A stretch of 61,117 nucleotides of DNA from DATBSK01 sp964532485 (GCA_964532485.1 CAZHKE010000015.1:1-61117); one strand, 5' to 3'. Positions 1 to 8,472 are shown, counted from the first letter of the stretch. Program-made: numbers and translations. Notes: a model not told the origin generated them from the letters alone.

Positions 1-186
1 CGGCGCCGGATGCCGGCGCCGCGACCGCTCGTCTCACCTCCATGGGTCGACTCGCTACGGCGCCGGATGCCGGCGCCGCGACCGCTCGTCTCACCTCCAT
101 GGGTCGACTCGCTACGGCGCCGGATGCCGGCGCCGCGACCGCTCGTCTCACCTCCATGGGTCGACTCGCGCGACCGCTCGTCTCAC
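1..186. repeat. 57-bp tandem repeat, 3 copies plus partial
   Basis: A 57-bp unit starts at 1, 58 and 115 and is repeated without visible mismatch; the third copy loses its last two bases and runs into a 17-bp partial unit (170-186). Each unit opens with a 21-bp hairpin (9-bp arms CGGCGCCGG and CCGGCGCCG around ATG). The array reaches the left edge, so its true copy number is unknown. Because 57 is a multiple of three, frame 1 stays open from base 1 to a TAG at 187-189, so it could also be the end of a repeat-containing protein. Confidence 0.95.
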
Positions 187-192
187 TAGCCT
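187..192 (+). promoter_or_regulatory. Candidate -10 hexamer for pdxH
   Basis: TAGCCT lies 10 nt before the pdxH ATG, directly after the tandem repeat. This would give a transcript with almost no leader. No convincing -35 is visible. Confidence 0.35.
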
Positions 193-202
193 GCGCCTCC
201 TG

Positions 203-811
203 ATGGCCGAGCTCCACGAGCGCGACGTCGCGCTGGACGCGATGGCCGCCGTCGCCGCGTGGGTCGACGAGGCGCGTGCGGCGGGCGTGCCCGACTGGGA
301 CGCGATGGTGGTCGCGACGGCAGCCGCCGATGGTGCACCCTCGGCGCGCGTCGTCTTGCTGCGCGGCGTCGACGAGCACGGCCTGCGCTTCTACACGAGC
401 TACGAGAGCCGGAAGGGCCGCGAGCTCGCCGCCAACCCACGCGCCGCGGTCGTCCTGCACTGGGGTCCGCAGGGCCGCCAGGTGCGGGCCGTCGGACCGG
501 TCGAGCGACTCACGCCCGAGGACTCGCTCTCGTACTGGCGCAACCGACCGCTCGAGAGCCGCTTGTCGGCGTGGGCGTCGCGCCAGAGCGAGCCGATCGC
601 CGATCGGCAGGGGCTGGAGCGAACGGTCGAGGAGGTGGCAGCCCGGTTCGCGCCCGAAGGCGACGACGTGCCGCTGCCGCCGTTCTGGGGTGGTTACCTC
701 GTGCAGCCCGACGAGGTCGAGCTCTGGCAGCACCGCGACGACCGGTTGCACGATCGCATCGCGTACCGGCGGACGGCCGACGGCTGGGCGCGCACCAGGC
801 TCCAGCCGTGA
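203..811 (+). CDS. pdxH: Pyridoxamine 5'-phosphate oxidase
   Basis: Oxidises pyridoxamine- or pyridoxine-5'-phosphate to pyridoxal 5'-phosphate with FMN and O2 (vitamin B6 salvage, cytosolic). The 202-aa length is normal. Visible family marks are the FMN-binding segment RVVLLRG then FYTSYESRKGREL, the SRLSAWASRQSEPI segment, and the C-terminal signature region PPFWGGYLVQPDEVELWQ followed by DDRLHDR and a terminal RLQP. The ATG at 203 leaves the usual short N-terminal extension. A membrane protein follows 4 bp downstream, so the two are probably cotranscribed. Confidence 0.95.
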   Translation: MAELHERDVALDAMAAVAAWVDEARAAGVPDWDAMVVATAAADGAPSARVVLLRGVDEHGLRFYTSYESRKGRELAANPRAAVVLHWGPQGRQVRAVGPVERLTPEDSLSYWRNRPLESRLSAWASRQSEPIADRQGLERTVEEVAARFAPEGDDVPLPPFWGGYLVQPDEVELWQHRDDRLHDRIAYRRTADGWARTRLQP

Positions 812-815
812 GGGA

Positions 816-1451
816 ATGACCGCGACCCCGGCGTCGCTGCTCGCGGTTGCCGCGGTGCTGGCGCTCACGGACTGGTACGCAGTCGTCCGACAGGACCAGC
901 GGCTCGAGTACGTCGCGAAGCCCGGTGCGACGCTCGCGCTCGCAGCGACGGCCGCAACGCTCGACCCTGCACACAGCGATGCACAGGTGCTGTTCGTGGT
1001 CGCGTTGCTGGCGTCGGCCGCGGGTGACGTGTTCCTGATGCTGCCGGGCGACCGCCTCGTGCCGGGGCTGTCGTCGTTCTTGGTGGCGCATGTGCTCTAC
1101 ACGATCGGCTTCGCGCTGCACCCTGGCAGCGGCGTCGCCTACGTGCTCGGTGCGATCGTCGCGGCTGCGTTGGTGACGCCACTCGCCCTGCGCTACGTGC
1201 GGGCGCTGCGCGCGTCCGGCCGGGACGGCCTCGTGGCACCGGTCGTCGCGTACATGTCGGTGATCTCGGCGATGCTCGTCAGCGCGATCGGGAGCGGCAA
1301 CGCGTTCGCGATCGTCGGTGCGCTGCTGTTCGTGGCGTCGGACGCCTTGATCGCGGAGACCCGCTTCGTGCGCGAGCGCCCCCACGGCCAGCTCGCCATC
1401 ATGGTGACCTACTACCTCGCGCAGACCGGCCTGGTGCTCTCGCTGCTGTAG
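816..1451 (+). CDS. YhhN family membrane protein (lysoplasmalogenase-like)
   Basis: 211 aa, almost entirely hydrophobic, with about seven to eight transmembrane segments. The charged motif in GDVFLMLPGD and the later ASDALIAETRFV segment fit the YhhN/TMEM86 family, some of whose members cleave the vinyl ether bond of lysoplasmalogens. The ATG at 816 is the first start after the pdxH stop (4-bp gap) and begins right at the first membrane helix. Membership is by overall pattern; substrate is unknown. Confidence 0.75.
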   Translation: MTATPASLLAVAAVLALTDWYAVVRQDQRLEYVAKPGATLALAATAATLDPAHSDAQVLFVVALLASAAGDVFLMLPGDRLVPGLSSFLVAHVLYTIGFALHPGSGVAYVLGAIVAAALVTPLALRYVRALRASGRDGLVAPVVAYMSVISAMLVSAIGSGNAFAIVGALLFVASDALIAETRFVRERPHGQLAIMVTYYLAQTGLVLSLL

Positions 1452-1452
1452 C

Positions 1453-1543
1453 GGTTGCGTCCCTCACCCGCGCATCTCACGGTGAGAGACGCACGTTCGA
1501 CGTGCGTCTCTCACCCCTGAATGCGCGGGTGAGGGACGCAACC
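1453..1543. terminator. Nested double palindrome, bidirectional terminator candidate
   Basis: Two hairpins sit one inside the other between the convergent YhhN-type gene and ribB. The outer arms are 23 bp, perfect (1453-1475 and 1521-1543). The inner arms are 15-16 bp, perfect (1481-1496 and 1500-1515, loop TCG). The outer and inner arms also resemble each other (GCGTCCCTCACCC versus GCGTCTCTCACC). A short A run (1544-1547) follows. Position and symmetry suit termination from both sides. Confidence 0.8.
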
Positions 1544-1551
1544 AAAAGGGA

Positions 1552-2190
1552 TCAGAGCAGCAGTGCGGGTGGGCGCGACTCGGCGCCGAGGTCCTTGCGG
1601 TGCTCGACGATCTGGTCGATCGAGACCATCGCGATGCGGTGGTGCTGGGCGAACTCGACGAGCACGTCGAAGCTGGCCGCCTCGCCCTTGTCGTCGAGCA
1701 CCTCGCACGTCACCGCGACCGGCGACAGCCCGGCCAGCACGGCGAGGTCGACGGCCGACTCCGTGTGGCCGCGTCGTACGAGCGTCCCGCCCGACTGCGC
1801 TCGCAGAGGGAAGACGTGGCCGGGGCGCTTGAACTCGGTCGGACACGCGTCGGGATCGACGACCCGACGGATCGTGAGCGCGCGGTCTGCCGCGCTGATC
1901 CCGCTGCCACCGTCGACGTGGTCGATGGGCACGGTGAACGGCGTGTCGCAGCCGGCCACCTCGGGCGCCACCATCGGCGCGAGCTCGAGCGCGTCGATGA
2001 CCCGCGGCGCGGCCGGCATGCAGATGAGCCCGCGCGCCCACTTCAGCATGAAGTTCAGTGCGTCGGCCGTGACCCAGCTCGCCGCCATCTGGAGGTCGCC
2101 CTCGTTCTCGCGGTCTTCGTCATCGACGACGAGCACCATCTCGCCGCGTCGGATTCGCTTGAGGGCTTCGTCGATGTCGGTGAGTGCCAT
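1552..2190 (-). CDS. ribB: 3,4-dihydroxy-2-butanone 4-phosphate synthase
   Basis: Converts ribulose 5-phosphate to formate and 3,4-dihydroxy-2-butanone 4-phosphate for riboflavin synthesis; Mg-dependent and cytosolic. The 212-aa protein carries the acidic active-site loop DDEDRENEGDL near residue 25, the RRGHTESAVDLAVLAG segment near residue 140 and CEVLDDKGEAA. Actinobacteria often have this domain fused to GTP cyclohydrolase II (RibA), but here it stands alone. It lies 33 bp behind the sensor kinase gene, so it is likely transcribed with that two-component system. No FMN riboswitch is visible in the short gap. Confidence 0.93.
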   Translation of the reverse strand: MALTDIDEALKRIRRGEMVLVVDDEDRENEGDLQMAASWVTADALNFMLKWARGLICMPAAPRVIDALELAPMVAPEVAGCDTPFTVPIDHVDGGSGISAADRALTIRRVVDPDACPTEFKRPGHVFPLRAQSGGTLVRRGHTESAVDLAVLAGLSPVAVTCEVLDDKGEAASFDVLVEFAQHHRIAMVSIDQIVEHRKDLGAESRPPALLL

Positions 2191-2223
2191 GAGTGTGGGT
2201 TCCTCCGTCAGCTACTCGTCGGT

Positions 2224-3288
2224 CTAGTTCGCACCGGCCCGGAGGCCGGCTCCGTTCGTGGGCAGGGTGACGACCATGCGGCAGCCGCGCGGGTCGCGGG
2301 CCTCGGGGTGGATGTCGCCGCCGTGCAGGTCGACGATCCAGCGGGCGATCGCGAGACCGAGACCCGCGCCGCCGTCGCTCGTCGAGCGCGCCGCGTCGAG
2401 CCGCTCGAAACGCTCGAACACGCGGGTCGCGTCGCCGGCGGGGATGCCGGGGCCCTCGTCGAGCACCTCGATCACGACACCGTGGTCGTGCCGGCGCGCG
2501 CGCACCTCGACCGTGCCGCCCCGGGGCGTGAACCGCACCGCGTTCTCGAGCAGGTTGGCGACGACCTGGTGCACACGCTCGGGATCGCCGTCGGCGGTGA
2601 GATCCCCCGGGTCGACGTGCACCGCGACCTCGACGGCGGGCTCGTGCAGCCGCTGCTCGCGCACCGCGTGCTCGATCAGCGGCTCGACGCTGAACTCGGC
2701 GCACTCGAGCGGAACGGTGCCGCCCTCGAGCCGGGAGAGATCGAGGAGCTGCCTCACCAGGCGGCCGAGCCTCTCGACCTGGAGCAGCATCGTGCGGAAC
2801 AGCTCAGGTTCGGGATCGGCGACGCCGTCAGCGAGGTTCTCGAGCGTCACCTGGAGCGCGGTGATCGGCGTGCGCAGCTCGTGCGAGACGTTCGCGACCA
2901 GGTCGCGCCGCATCTTGTCGGTCTGGGCGAGCTCGGCAGCCATCTCGTTGAACGCCCGCGCGAGCGCGCCGACCTCGTCGTGGGTGGTCGCGGTGACACG
3001 CTGGCTGTAGCTGCCGCGCGTCATCGCATCGGCCGCCGCGGCCATCTCGCGCAGCGGGCTCGTCATGCCGCGCGAGAGCCACCAGACGATCCCGAGGGCG
3101 ACCAGGCCGGCGAGCACACCGCTGACCGACGGCCAGATGCCGATCTTGATGCCCACCCAGAACACGAAGATCGTGACCGCGACGGCGGCGGCGATCACGA
3201 ACCCGAGCTTGAGCTTGATGGAAGGGATCGGATCGAGCGGCCGGCGCACGTCGAGGTCACGCACGTCGAGTGGCAGGCGACGGCTCAC
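2224..3288 (-). CDS. Sensor histidine kinase, intramembrane-sensing type
   Basis: 354 aa. Two hydrophobic segments near residues 30-50 and 55-75 are joined by only a few residues, so there is almost no extracytoplasmic sensor domain. A HAMP region follows (about 75-125), then the H-box VANVSHELRTPITAL with the phosphoacceptor His, the N-box NLLENAVRFTPRGG, and ATP-lid motifs DEGPGIP and GGAGLGLAIARWIV. The start is a GTG whose last bases overlap the response-regulator stop (GTGA, 3285-3288), indicating translational coupling. The signal is probably sensed within the membrane; target unknown. Confidence 0.92.
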   Translation of the reverse strand: MSRRLPLDVRDLDVRRPLDPIPSIKLKLGFVIAAAVAVTIFVFWVGIKIGIWPSVSGVLAGLVALGIVWWLSRGMTSPLREMAAAADAMTRGSYSQRVTATTHDEVGALARAFNEMAAELAQTDKMRRDLVANVSHELRTPITALQVTLENLADGVADPEPELFRTMLLQVERLGRLVRQLLDLSRLEGGTVPLECAEFSVEPLIEHAVREQRLHEPAVEVAVHVDPGDLTADGDPERVHQVVANLLENAVRFTPRGGTVEVRARRHDHGVVIEVLDEGPGIPAGDATRVFERFERLDAARSTSDGGAGLGLAIARWIVDLHGGDIHPEARDPRGCRMVVTLPTNGAGLRAGAN

Positions 3289-4022
3289 TGCTCGTCACCG
3301 ATCGCGTACCCGACGCCGTGCACGGTGCGGACGACGTCGGCGCCGAGCTTCCGCCGCAGCGCGCGCACGTGCGAGTCGACGGTGCGCGGCCCTGAGCCGT
3401 CGCGGTACCCCCAGACGTCGGCGAGCAGCCCCTCGCGAGTGAAGACCCGGCCCCGCCGGCGGACGAGGAACGCGAGCAGGTCGAACTCGGTGGGCGTCAG
3501 GTGCACGTCAGCACCGGCGTGACGGACCCGGCGGCTCGCCAGGTCGAGCTCGGCGTCGCCGACGCGCAGCACCGCTGCCTCGTTGCCCGCGGCCCGCTCC
3601 GGGGCGCGCTCGACGCGGCGCAGCAGTGCGTGGATCCGCGCCACCAGCTCGCGGGCGCTGAACGGCTTCGTGAGGTAGTCGTCGGCGCCGACCGCCAGCC
3701 CGACGACGAGGTCGGTCTCGGCGTCGCGCGCCGTCAGCATCAGGACCGGAACCGGCCGGTCGTGCTGGATGCGCCGGCACACCTCGAGCCCGTCGAGACC
3801 CGGGAGCATGAGGTCGAGCACGACCAGATCGGGGCGCAGGCGCTCGTAGGCCTCCACGCCGCCGGGACCGTCGACGGCGATCTCGACCGAGAACCCCTCG
3901 CTGCGCAACCGCGCCGCGACCGACTGCGCGATCGTCGCCTCGTCCTCGATCACCAGGATCGAGCGAGTGCTCGGCTCCGCCGCCGGCGGTCGGCGGGCGA
4001 TGCTCACGAGGCTCCCGGACAC
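3285..4022 (-). CDS. OmpR/PhoB-family response regulator
   Basis: 245 aa if started at the GTG at 4022. The receiver domain has the acidic pair IEDE, phosphoacceptor Asp in LVVLDLMLPGLDG, MLTARDAE and the Lys of YLTKPFSARELVAR. The C-terminal winged helix has LTPTEFDLLAFLVRRRGRVF and the recognition segment RTVDSHVRALRRKLG. An ATG at 4031 is also possible, but its AT is part of a TAGCAT hexamer at 4030-4035 that sits exactly 7 nt before GTG 4022, favouring a leaderless start there. It is first in a regulator-kinase-ribB unit. Confidence 0.92.
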   Translation of the reverse strand: MSGSLVSIARRPPAAEPSTRSILVIEDEATIAQSVAARLRSEGFSVEIAVDGPGGVEAYERLRPDLVVLDLMLPGLDGLEVCRRIQHDRPVPVLMLTARDAETDLVVGLAVGADDYLTKPFSARELVARIHALLRRVERAPERAAGNEAAVLRVGDAELDLASRRVRHAGADVHLTPTEFDLLAFLVRRRGRVFTREGLLADVWGYRDGSGPRTVDSHVRALRRKLGADVVRTVHGVGYAIGDEQ

Positions 4023-4029
4023 GGCGCCC

Positions 4030-4035
4030 ATGCTA
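4030..4035 (-). promoter_or_regulatory. -10 hexamer of a leaderless promoter (response regulator)
   Basis: TAGCAT on the minus strand, followed by 7 nt and the GTG at 4022. Spacing matches the other leaderless-type starts in this window. Confidence 0.45.
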
Positions 4036-4085
4036 CGGAGGGGGTGTCGAGGAGTCCTGTCGAAGATGTGTGGATTCGGTGCAGC

Positions 4086-5102
4086 TCACGCCTCCGGCGC
4101 CCGAGCGGCACCGGGCAGCGCCACGACGCCGTCGCGGTCGACGCGGACGCACACGCGCGCTCCCACGGTGGGTGGCTGCGGGTCACCGACGGCGAGATCG
4201 ACGGCGGTGACGGCCGCGCCGGTCGGCCCGCCGAGCTCGACGCGCACGAGCCAGTGATCCCGACGGAACGTGCGCGTCACGACGACCCCGTCGAGCGGAC
4301 CGGTCGGCGAGAGCGAGAGCGCGTCGGGGCGCACGGCGACTACCCCGCGGTGGCCGACCTGTTCCTCGAGCGCGCTGTCGCTGGCATCGACGACGTTCCA
4401 GCCGAGGAAGGCGGCGACGAACGCGGTCGCGGGAGCACCCCAGACCTCACCAGGATCCCCGATCTGCTCGACGCGCCCGTCGTGGAGGATCGCAACCCGG
4501 TCGCCGATGCCGAACGCCTCGTCGTGGTCGTGCGTGACGAACAGCACTGACTGGCCGAGCGAGCGACAGAGGGCTCCGAGCTCCGTGACGAGCTGCTCGC
4601 GCAGCTGTCGGTCGAGCGCACCCAGGGGCTCGTCGAGCATCAGCAGCGCAGGGGCCGGCGCGAGCGCGCGGGCCAGAGCGACGCGCTGCTGCTCGCCCCC
4701 AGAGAGCTGGGTGATCGACCGGCGGTCGTAGCCGCCGAGTCCGACGCGCTCGAGCATGTCGCGCGCGTCGCGCTCGGCGTCGCGGCGCGAGCCACCGCGC
4801 ATCCGGAGCCCGAACGCCACGTTCCCGAGGACGTCGCGGTGTGGGAAGAGCGCATGGTCCTGGAACATCAGCCCGAGGTCGCGCCGGTGCGGCGGCAGCA
4901 CCGCGAGGTCGGCCCCGTCGCGCAGGACGCGGCCCGAGGTCGGTGGCTCGAGCCCGGCGATCGCTCGGAGCAGCGTCGACTTGCCCGATCCGCTCGGTCC
5001 GAGCACGCTCACGATCTCTCCGTCGGCAACCGTCACGTCGAGGTCGTCGACGGCGACGACGTCGCCGTAGCGCACGGTGAGGTGCTCGACGGCGAGGATC
5101 AG
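4086..5102 (-). CDS. ABC transporter ATPase, probably thiamine uptake (ThiQ-like)
   Basis: ATPase of the riboswitch-controlled thiamine operon. Walker A GPSGSGKST, Q-loop MFQDHALFP, signature LSGGEQQRVALARAL, Walker B LLMLDEPLGALD and H-loop FVTHDHDEA are intact; about 100 C-terminal residues form a TOBE-like regulatory region. The only conventional start is GTG 5075, which would delete the first beta strand. Reading nine codons further upstream reaches CTG 5102, which overlaps the permease stop as CTGA and restores the family N-terminus ILAVEHLTVRYGD, preceded by GGGAG. I therefore place the start at CTG 5102 (338 aa), with real uncertainty. Confidence 0.85.
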   Translation of the reverse strand: MILAVEHLTVRYGDVVAVDDLDVTVADGEIVSVLGPSGSGKSTLLRAIAGLEPPTSGRVLRDGADLAVLPPHRRDLGLMFQDHALFPHRDVLGNVAFGLRMRGGSRRDAERDARDMLERVGLGGYDRRSITQLSGGEQQRVALARALAPAPALLMLDEPLGALDRQLREQLVTELGALCRSLGQSVLFVTHDHDEAFGIGDRVAILHDGRVEQIGDPGEVWGAPATAFVAAFLGWNVVDASDSALEEQVGHRGVVAVRPDALSLSPTGPLDGVVVTRTFRRDHWLVRVELGGPTGAAVTAVDLAVGDPQPPTVGARVCVRVDRDGVVALPGAARAPEA

Positions 5103-6703
5103 AACACTCCCGTGTCGGCGACCCGGGCGCGCTCGACGACGACCATCGAGATCGCGGCAAGGATCAGCAAGATGGTGCTCGCCGCCATCGCGGCACCGAA
5201 CGTGGTCGAGCCCGGCTGCCCGAGCAGGCGGTAGATCACGACCGGCAGGGTCGGTCGGTCCGGGCGCGCGAGGAAGACCGTCGCCCCGAACTCGCCGAGG
5301 GCGATCGCGAACGCGAAGCCGCCGGCGACGGCCAGGGCGCGGGAGGCGATCGGCAGATCGATCTCACGCCACACGCGTCGCGGTGGCGCACCGAGCGTCG
5401 CCGCGGCCTCTCGCAGCCGAGGGTCGATCGCTCGCAGCACGGGCGTCGTCAGCCGGACGACGAACGGGATCGCGACGAGCGCTTGCGCGATCGGCACGAG
5501 GATCCACTCACTGCGCAGGTCGAGTGGAGGCTCGTCGAGAGCGATCAGGAACCCGAACCCGACCGTCACGGCTGACACCCCGAGCGGCAGCGTCAGCGCG
5601 GCATCGATCGCGCCGGCGCGGCGGGTCCGTACGATCGCGAACGCCGCGAGCCCGCCGACGACGAGCGCGAGGCACATGGCGACGACGGCGTACTCCAGCG
5701 AGTTGAGGATCGCATCCTCGGGGGGGACGAAGAGCACGCTGCCCGACTGGAGCTCACCGAGCGCCCGGTAGTTGTCCACACCGATGCCGTACGACGTCTC
5801 GAACGAGCGGGCGACGAGCACAGCGATCGGAGCGCCGAGCAGGATGAGCGCGAGCGCGAGGTTGCCGGCGACGAAGACGCGCTCACCGAGGCCGCGCACT
5901 CGTCGAGCCGTGGCCGTGGCACCGCGCAGGGTGAGCGCGACGACGCGGTGGCCCGAGAGACGCTCGGTCACGACGAGGAGCACCAGCACGGCGAGCAGCT
6001 GCACGATCGAGAGCGCGGCCGCGGTCTGCAGGTCGAGCAGCTGCGCAGTCTGGCGATAGACCTCTGTCTCGAGGGTGGAGTGCGTCGGCCCGCCGAGCAC
6101 GAGCACCACCCCGAACGACGTGAACGTGAACAGGAACACGATCGCCGCCGCGGCGAGGATCGCGGGTCGCAGCGCCGGCAGCGTGACGGCGGTGAAGGCG
6201 CGCACCCGCGATGCCCCCAGCATCCGGGCGGCGTCCTCTTGCCTGGGATCGAGATGGGCCCACAGCCCACCGACCGTCCGGACGACGACGGCATAGTTGA
6301 AGAACAGGTGGGCGACGAGGATCGCGCCGAGCGACGGCCCGATCCCGAGCGCGAGGAACGCCGAGCCCACCACGACGGTCGGGAGCACGAACGGGACGAC
6401 GACCAACGACCGCACGAGACCCGAGCCCGGGAACCGAGTGCGCGCGAGCACGTACGCCGCCGGGATGCCGACCGCGAGCGTCAGCACCGTCGACAGCGTG
6501 GCCTGCCAGACCGTGAACCATGCGACCTGACGCAGCGACGGATCGGTGACGACGTCGGCGATCGGGCCGAGGTCGATCGTGCCGTCGGGCCACAATCCCC
6601 GACCGATGATCGTCACGACCGGGTAGACGAAGAACACCGCGAGGAACGCGAGCGGCACCCCGATCATCGCCGCGCGTGCGAGCTGAGCGGCGCGGCTCGT
6701 CAT
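5099..6703 (-). CDS. ABC transporter permease, fused two-domain (ThiP-like)
   Basis: 534-aa inner-membrane permease with about twelve transmembrane helices and two copies of the binding-protein-dependent transport fold. The EAA-type loops are seen as EDAARMLGASRVRAFTAVTL in the first half and REAAATLGAPPRRVWREIDL in the second. Such fused permeases are typical of thiamine (ThiP) and iron (FbpB) importers; the neighbouring pyrophosphokinase and the TPP riboswitch favour thiamine or a precursor. ATG 6703 overlaps the binding-protein stop by 4 nt (ATGA), so it is preferred over an upstream in-frame start at 6736. Confidence 0.9.
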   Translation of the reverse strand: MTSRAAQLARAAMIGVPLAFLAVFFVYPVVTIIGRGLWPDGTIDLGPIADVVTDPSLRQVAWFTVWQATLSTVLTLAVGIPAAYVLARTRFPGSGLVRSLVVVPFVLPTVVVGSAFLALGIGPSLGAILVAHLFFNYAVVVRTVGGLWAHLDPRQEDAARMLGASRVRAFTAVTLPALRPAILAAAAIVFLFTFTSFGVVLVLGGPTHSTLETEVYRQTAQLLDLQTAAALSIVQLLAVLVLLVVTERLSGHRVVALTLRGATATARRVRGLGERVFVAGNLALALILLGAPIAVLVARSFETSYGIGVDNYRALGELQSGSVLFVPPEDAILNSLEYAVVAMCLALVVGGLAAFAIVRTRRAGAIDAALTLPLGVSAVTVGFGFLIALDEPPLDLRSEWILVPIAQALVAIPFVVRLTTPVLRAIDPRLREAAATLGAPPRRVWREIDLPIASRALAVAGGFAFAIALGEFGATVFLARPDRPTLPVVIYRLLGQPGSTTFGAAMAASTILLILAAISMVVVERARVADTGVF

Positions 6704-7743
6704 CGCAGCACGGTCTCGGTCCACTCGTCGATCCACTGCTCGCGGTGCGCGCCGATCACGTCGGGCGGCAGCGTCGCCGGATCAGTGGGAACGTCGGCAA
6801 ACCTCTCGAACACCGGCGGCAGCTTCGCGTCCGACCGCGCGGGGAACACGAACATACGCAGCGGGATGTCCTCCTGGAACCGACGCGAGAGCATGAAGTC
6901 GACGAGCCGGCGCGCCGCGCGCGGGTGCGTCGTTCCCCGCAGGACGCCGGCGAACTCGATCTGGTCGAAGCACGTGCCGAGTGCGGTCCCGATCCTCGAC
7001 TCGTCGGGTCGGGGGTCGCTGAAGTACACGTCGACGGGTGGACTCGAGGCGTACGAGACGACGAGTGGCTTGTCGCCGTTGCCCGCGCCGGCGCTGAACG
7101 ACCCGTTGAACGCCTCCTCCCAGCCGTTCACGACCTCGACCCCTCCGTCGCGCAGTCTCGACCAGTAGTCGCGCCAGCCGTTCTCGCCGTACCGATCGAT
7201 CGTCGCCAGGAGGAACGCGAGCCCCGGTGACGAGGTCGCCGGGTTCTCGACGACGAGCCGCTCGGCCTGCTCGGTGAGGTCGTCGAGGTCGCGCGGGACC
7301 GGCTCGTCGTGCTGTGCGTACCACCGCTTGTCGAAGTTCACGCACACGGCGCCGTGGTCGATCGGGACGGCCCGATCGCGGTCGTCGAGGCGCAGCTCGT
7401 CGGGGACGTTCGACAGGTTCGGCACGTGCGCGGGCAGGAACAGGTCTTCCTGGAGCGCCCGCGACAGGAACGTGTTGTCGACGCCGTAGAGCACGTCGCC
7501 GATCGGGTCGTCTTTGGTCAGGATCACCTGGTTGAGTGCAGCGCCCGCGTCACCCGCGGGCAGCACCTCGACCTCGATGCCCGTGCGCTTCGTGAACTCG
7601 CGCAGCACCGACTTCGAGATCGCGAACGAGTCGTGCGTGACCAGCCGCAGCGTGACCTCGTCGTGGCCACGCCCGAGCGCGGGCGCGGCCCAGGCTCCGA
7701 CGGCCAGTGCGACGGTGACGGCAAGTGCTGGGAGGCGGTGCAT
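6700..7743 (-). CDS. ABC transporter substrate-binding protein, thiamine type (ThiB-like)
   Basis: 347 aa with an N-terminal signal peptide ending near ALGRG. The start of the mature protein, VTLRLVTHDSFAISKSVL, is characteristic of ThiB-like binding proteins (TbpA family), as are DVLYGVDNTFLSRAL and the VPIDHGAVCVNFDKRWY segment. No lipobox Cys is evident, so it may be periplasmic or tethered by an uncleaved signal. ATG 7743 overlaps the kinase stop by one base (TGATG). It should deliver thiamine or a phosphate ester to the permease pair encoded downstream. Confidence 0.88.
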   Translation of the reverse strand: MHRLPALAVTVALAVGAWAAPALGRGHDEVTLRLVTHDSFAISKSVLREFTKRTGIEVEVLPAGDAGAALNQVILTKDDPIGDVLYGVDNTFLSRALQEDLFLPAHVPNLSNVPDELRLDDRDRAVPIDHGAVCVNFDKRWYAQHDEPVPRDLDDLTEQAERLVVENPATSSPGLAFLLATIDRYGENGWRDYWSRLRDGGVEVVNGWEEAFNGSFSAGAGNGDKPLVVSYASSPPVDVYFSDPRPDESRIGTALGTCFDQIEFAGVLRGTTHPRAARRLVDFMLSRRFQEDIPLRMFVFPARSDAKLPPVFERFADVPTDPATLPPDVIGAHREQWIDEWTETVLR

Positions 7744-8447
7744 CAACGACCTCCGGTCTCGGGGCGCGCCTCGATCAGCGCGGCGGGGCGGATCGCGAGG
7801 AGCACGCCGCCGGTGACGGCGACCGCGGCGTCGCTCGCGGTGACCTCGTTGCTGAGCCCGAGCGTCGAGCCGGGCTCCAGGACAGCGTCCGCGAGGGGGT
7901 ACCGCAGTCCGCGCGTCGTGACGCCCCGGGCGGGCCCGTGCATCGCGAGCAGGCTCACGATCGATCCGGGTGGCCCCGCGATCCCGGCCCCGTCGCGCAC
8001 GACGACGACGTGTGCCGTGCCCATCCAGGCGTCGAGCTCGATCGTGGCGTACGCGGGTGCGGCCAGCAGCGCGAGGTTGCCGAGCAGGTGGTCGAGGCGT
8101 CCGCCATGACCACCGACCACGGTGACGCGGCTCGTGCCCTCGGCGACTGCCGCATCGAGGGCGAGCGCGAGGTCGGTCGCGTCCTTGTCGGTCGGATGCT
8201 GCTCGATCCGCGCGCCCTCGTGCTCCGCCCGCACGAGTCCGTCGGCCGTGACCGAGTCGAAGTCGCCGATCGCGACGTCGACGCGGCGATCGAGCGCCTG
8301 CGCGTGGTCGACGCCGGAGTCGGCGCCGATCACGAGCGCGTGCTCGGGGAGCACGAGTGCCACGGCCGCGGGCATCCGGTCGCCGCCGGCGAAGACGAGC
8401 GCACGCGCCGTCGACTCGCCTGGTGACGGATCGATCGGGTCCGGCAT
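7743..8447 (-). CDS. Thiamine pyrophosphokinase
   Basis: Transfers pyrophosphate from ATP to thiamine, giving TPP. The 234-aa protein has the family motifs VIGADSGVDHA, VAIGDFDSV, HPTDKDATDLALA and GGHGGRLDHLLGN in order, followed by the beta-sandwich thiamine-binding domain. Longer in-frame readings run into the riboswitch aptamer, so ATG 8447, just downstream of it, is the sensible start. Being first in the operon and directly under a TPP riboswitch, it completes a salvage route: import by the ABC system, then phosphorylation here. Confidence 0.93.
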   Translation of the reverse strand: MPDPIDPSPGESTARALVFAGGDRMPAAVALVLPEHALVIGADSGVDHAQALDRRVDVAIGDFDSVTADGLVRAEHEGARIEQHPTDKDATDLALALDAAVAEGTSRVTVVGGHGGRLDHLLGNLALLAAPAYATIELDAWMGTAHVVVVRDGAGIAGPPGSIVSLLAMHGPARGVTTRGLRYPLADAVLEPGSTLGLSNEVTASDAAVAVTGGVLLAIRPAALIEARPETGGR

Positions 8448-8472
8448 GCCGATGCCTGGCACCTGATCGTCA

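Noticed and set aside
1..186. CRISPR array
   Set aside because: The copies are contiguous with no spacers, and no cas gene is present. The same holds for the heptamers at 30715-30749.
2191..2223. FMN riboswitch before ribB
   Set aside because: Only 33 bp separate it from the kinase gene and no RFN element sequence is visible.
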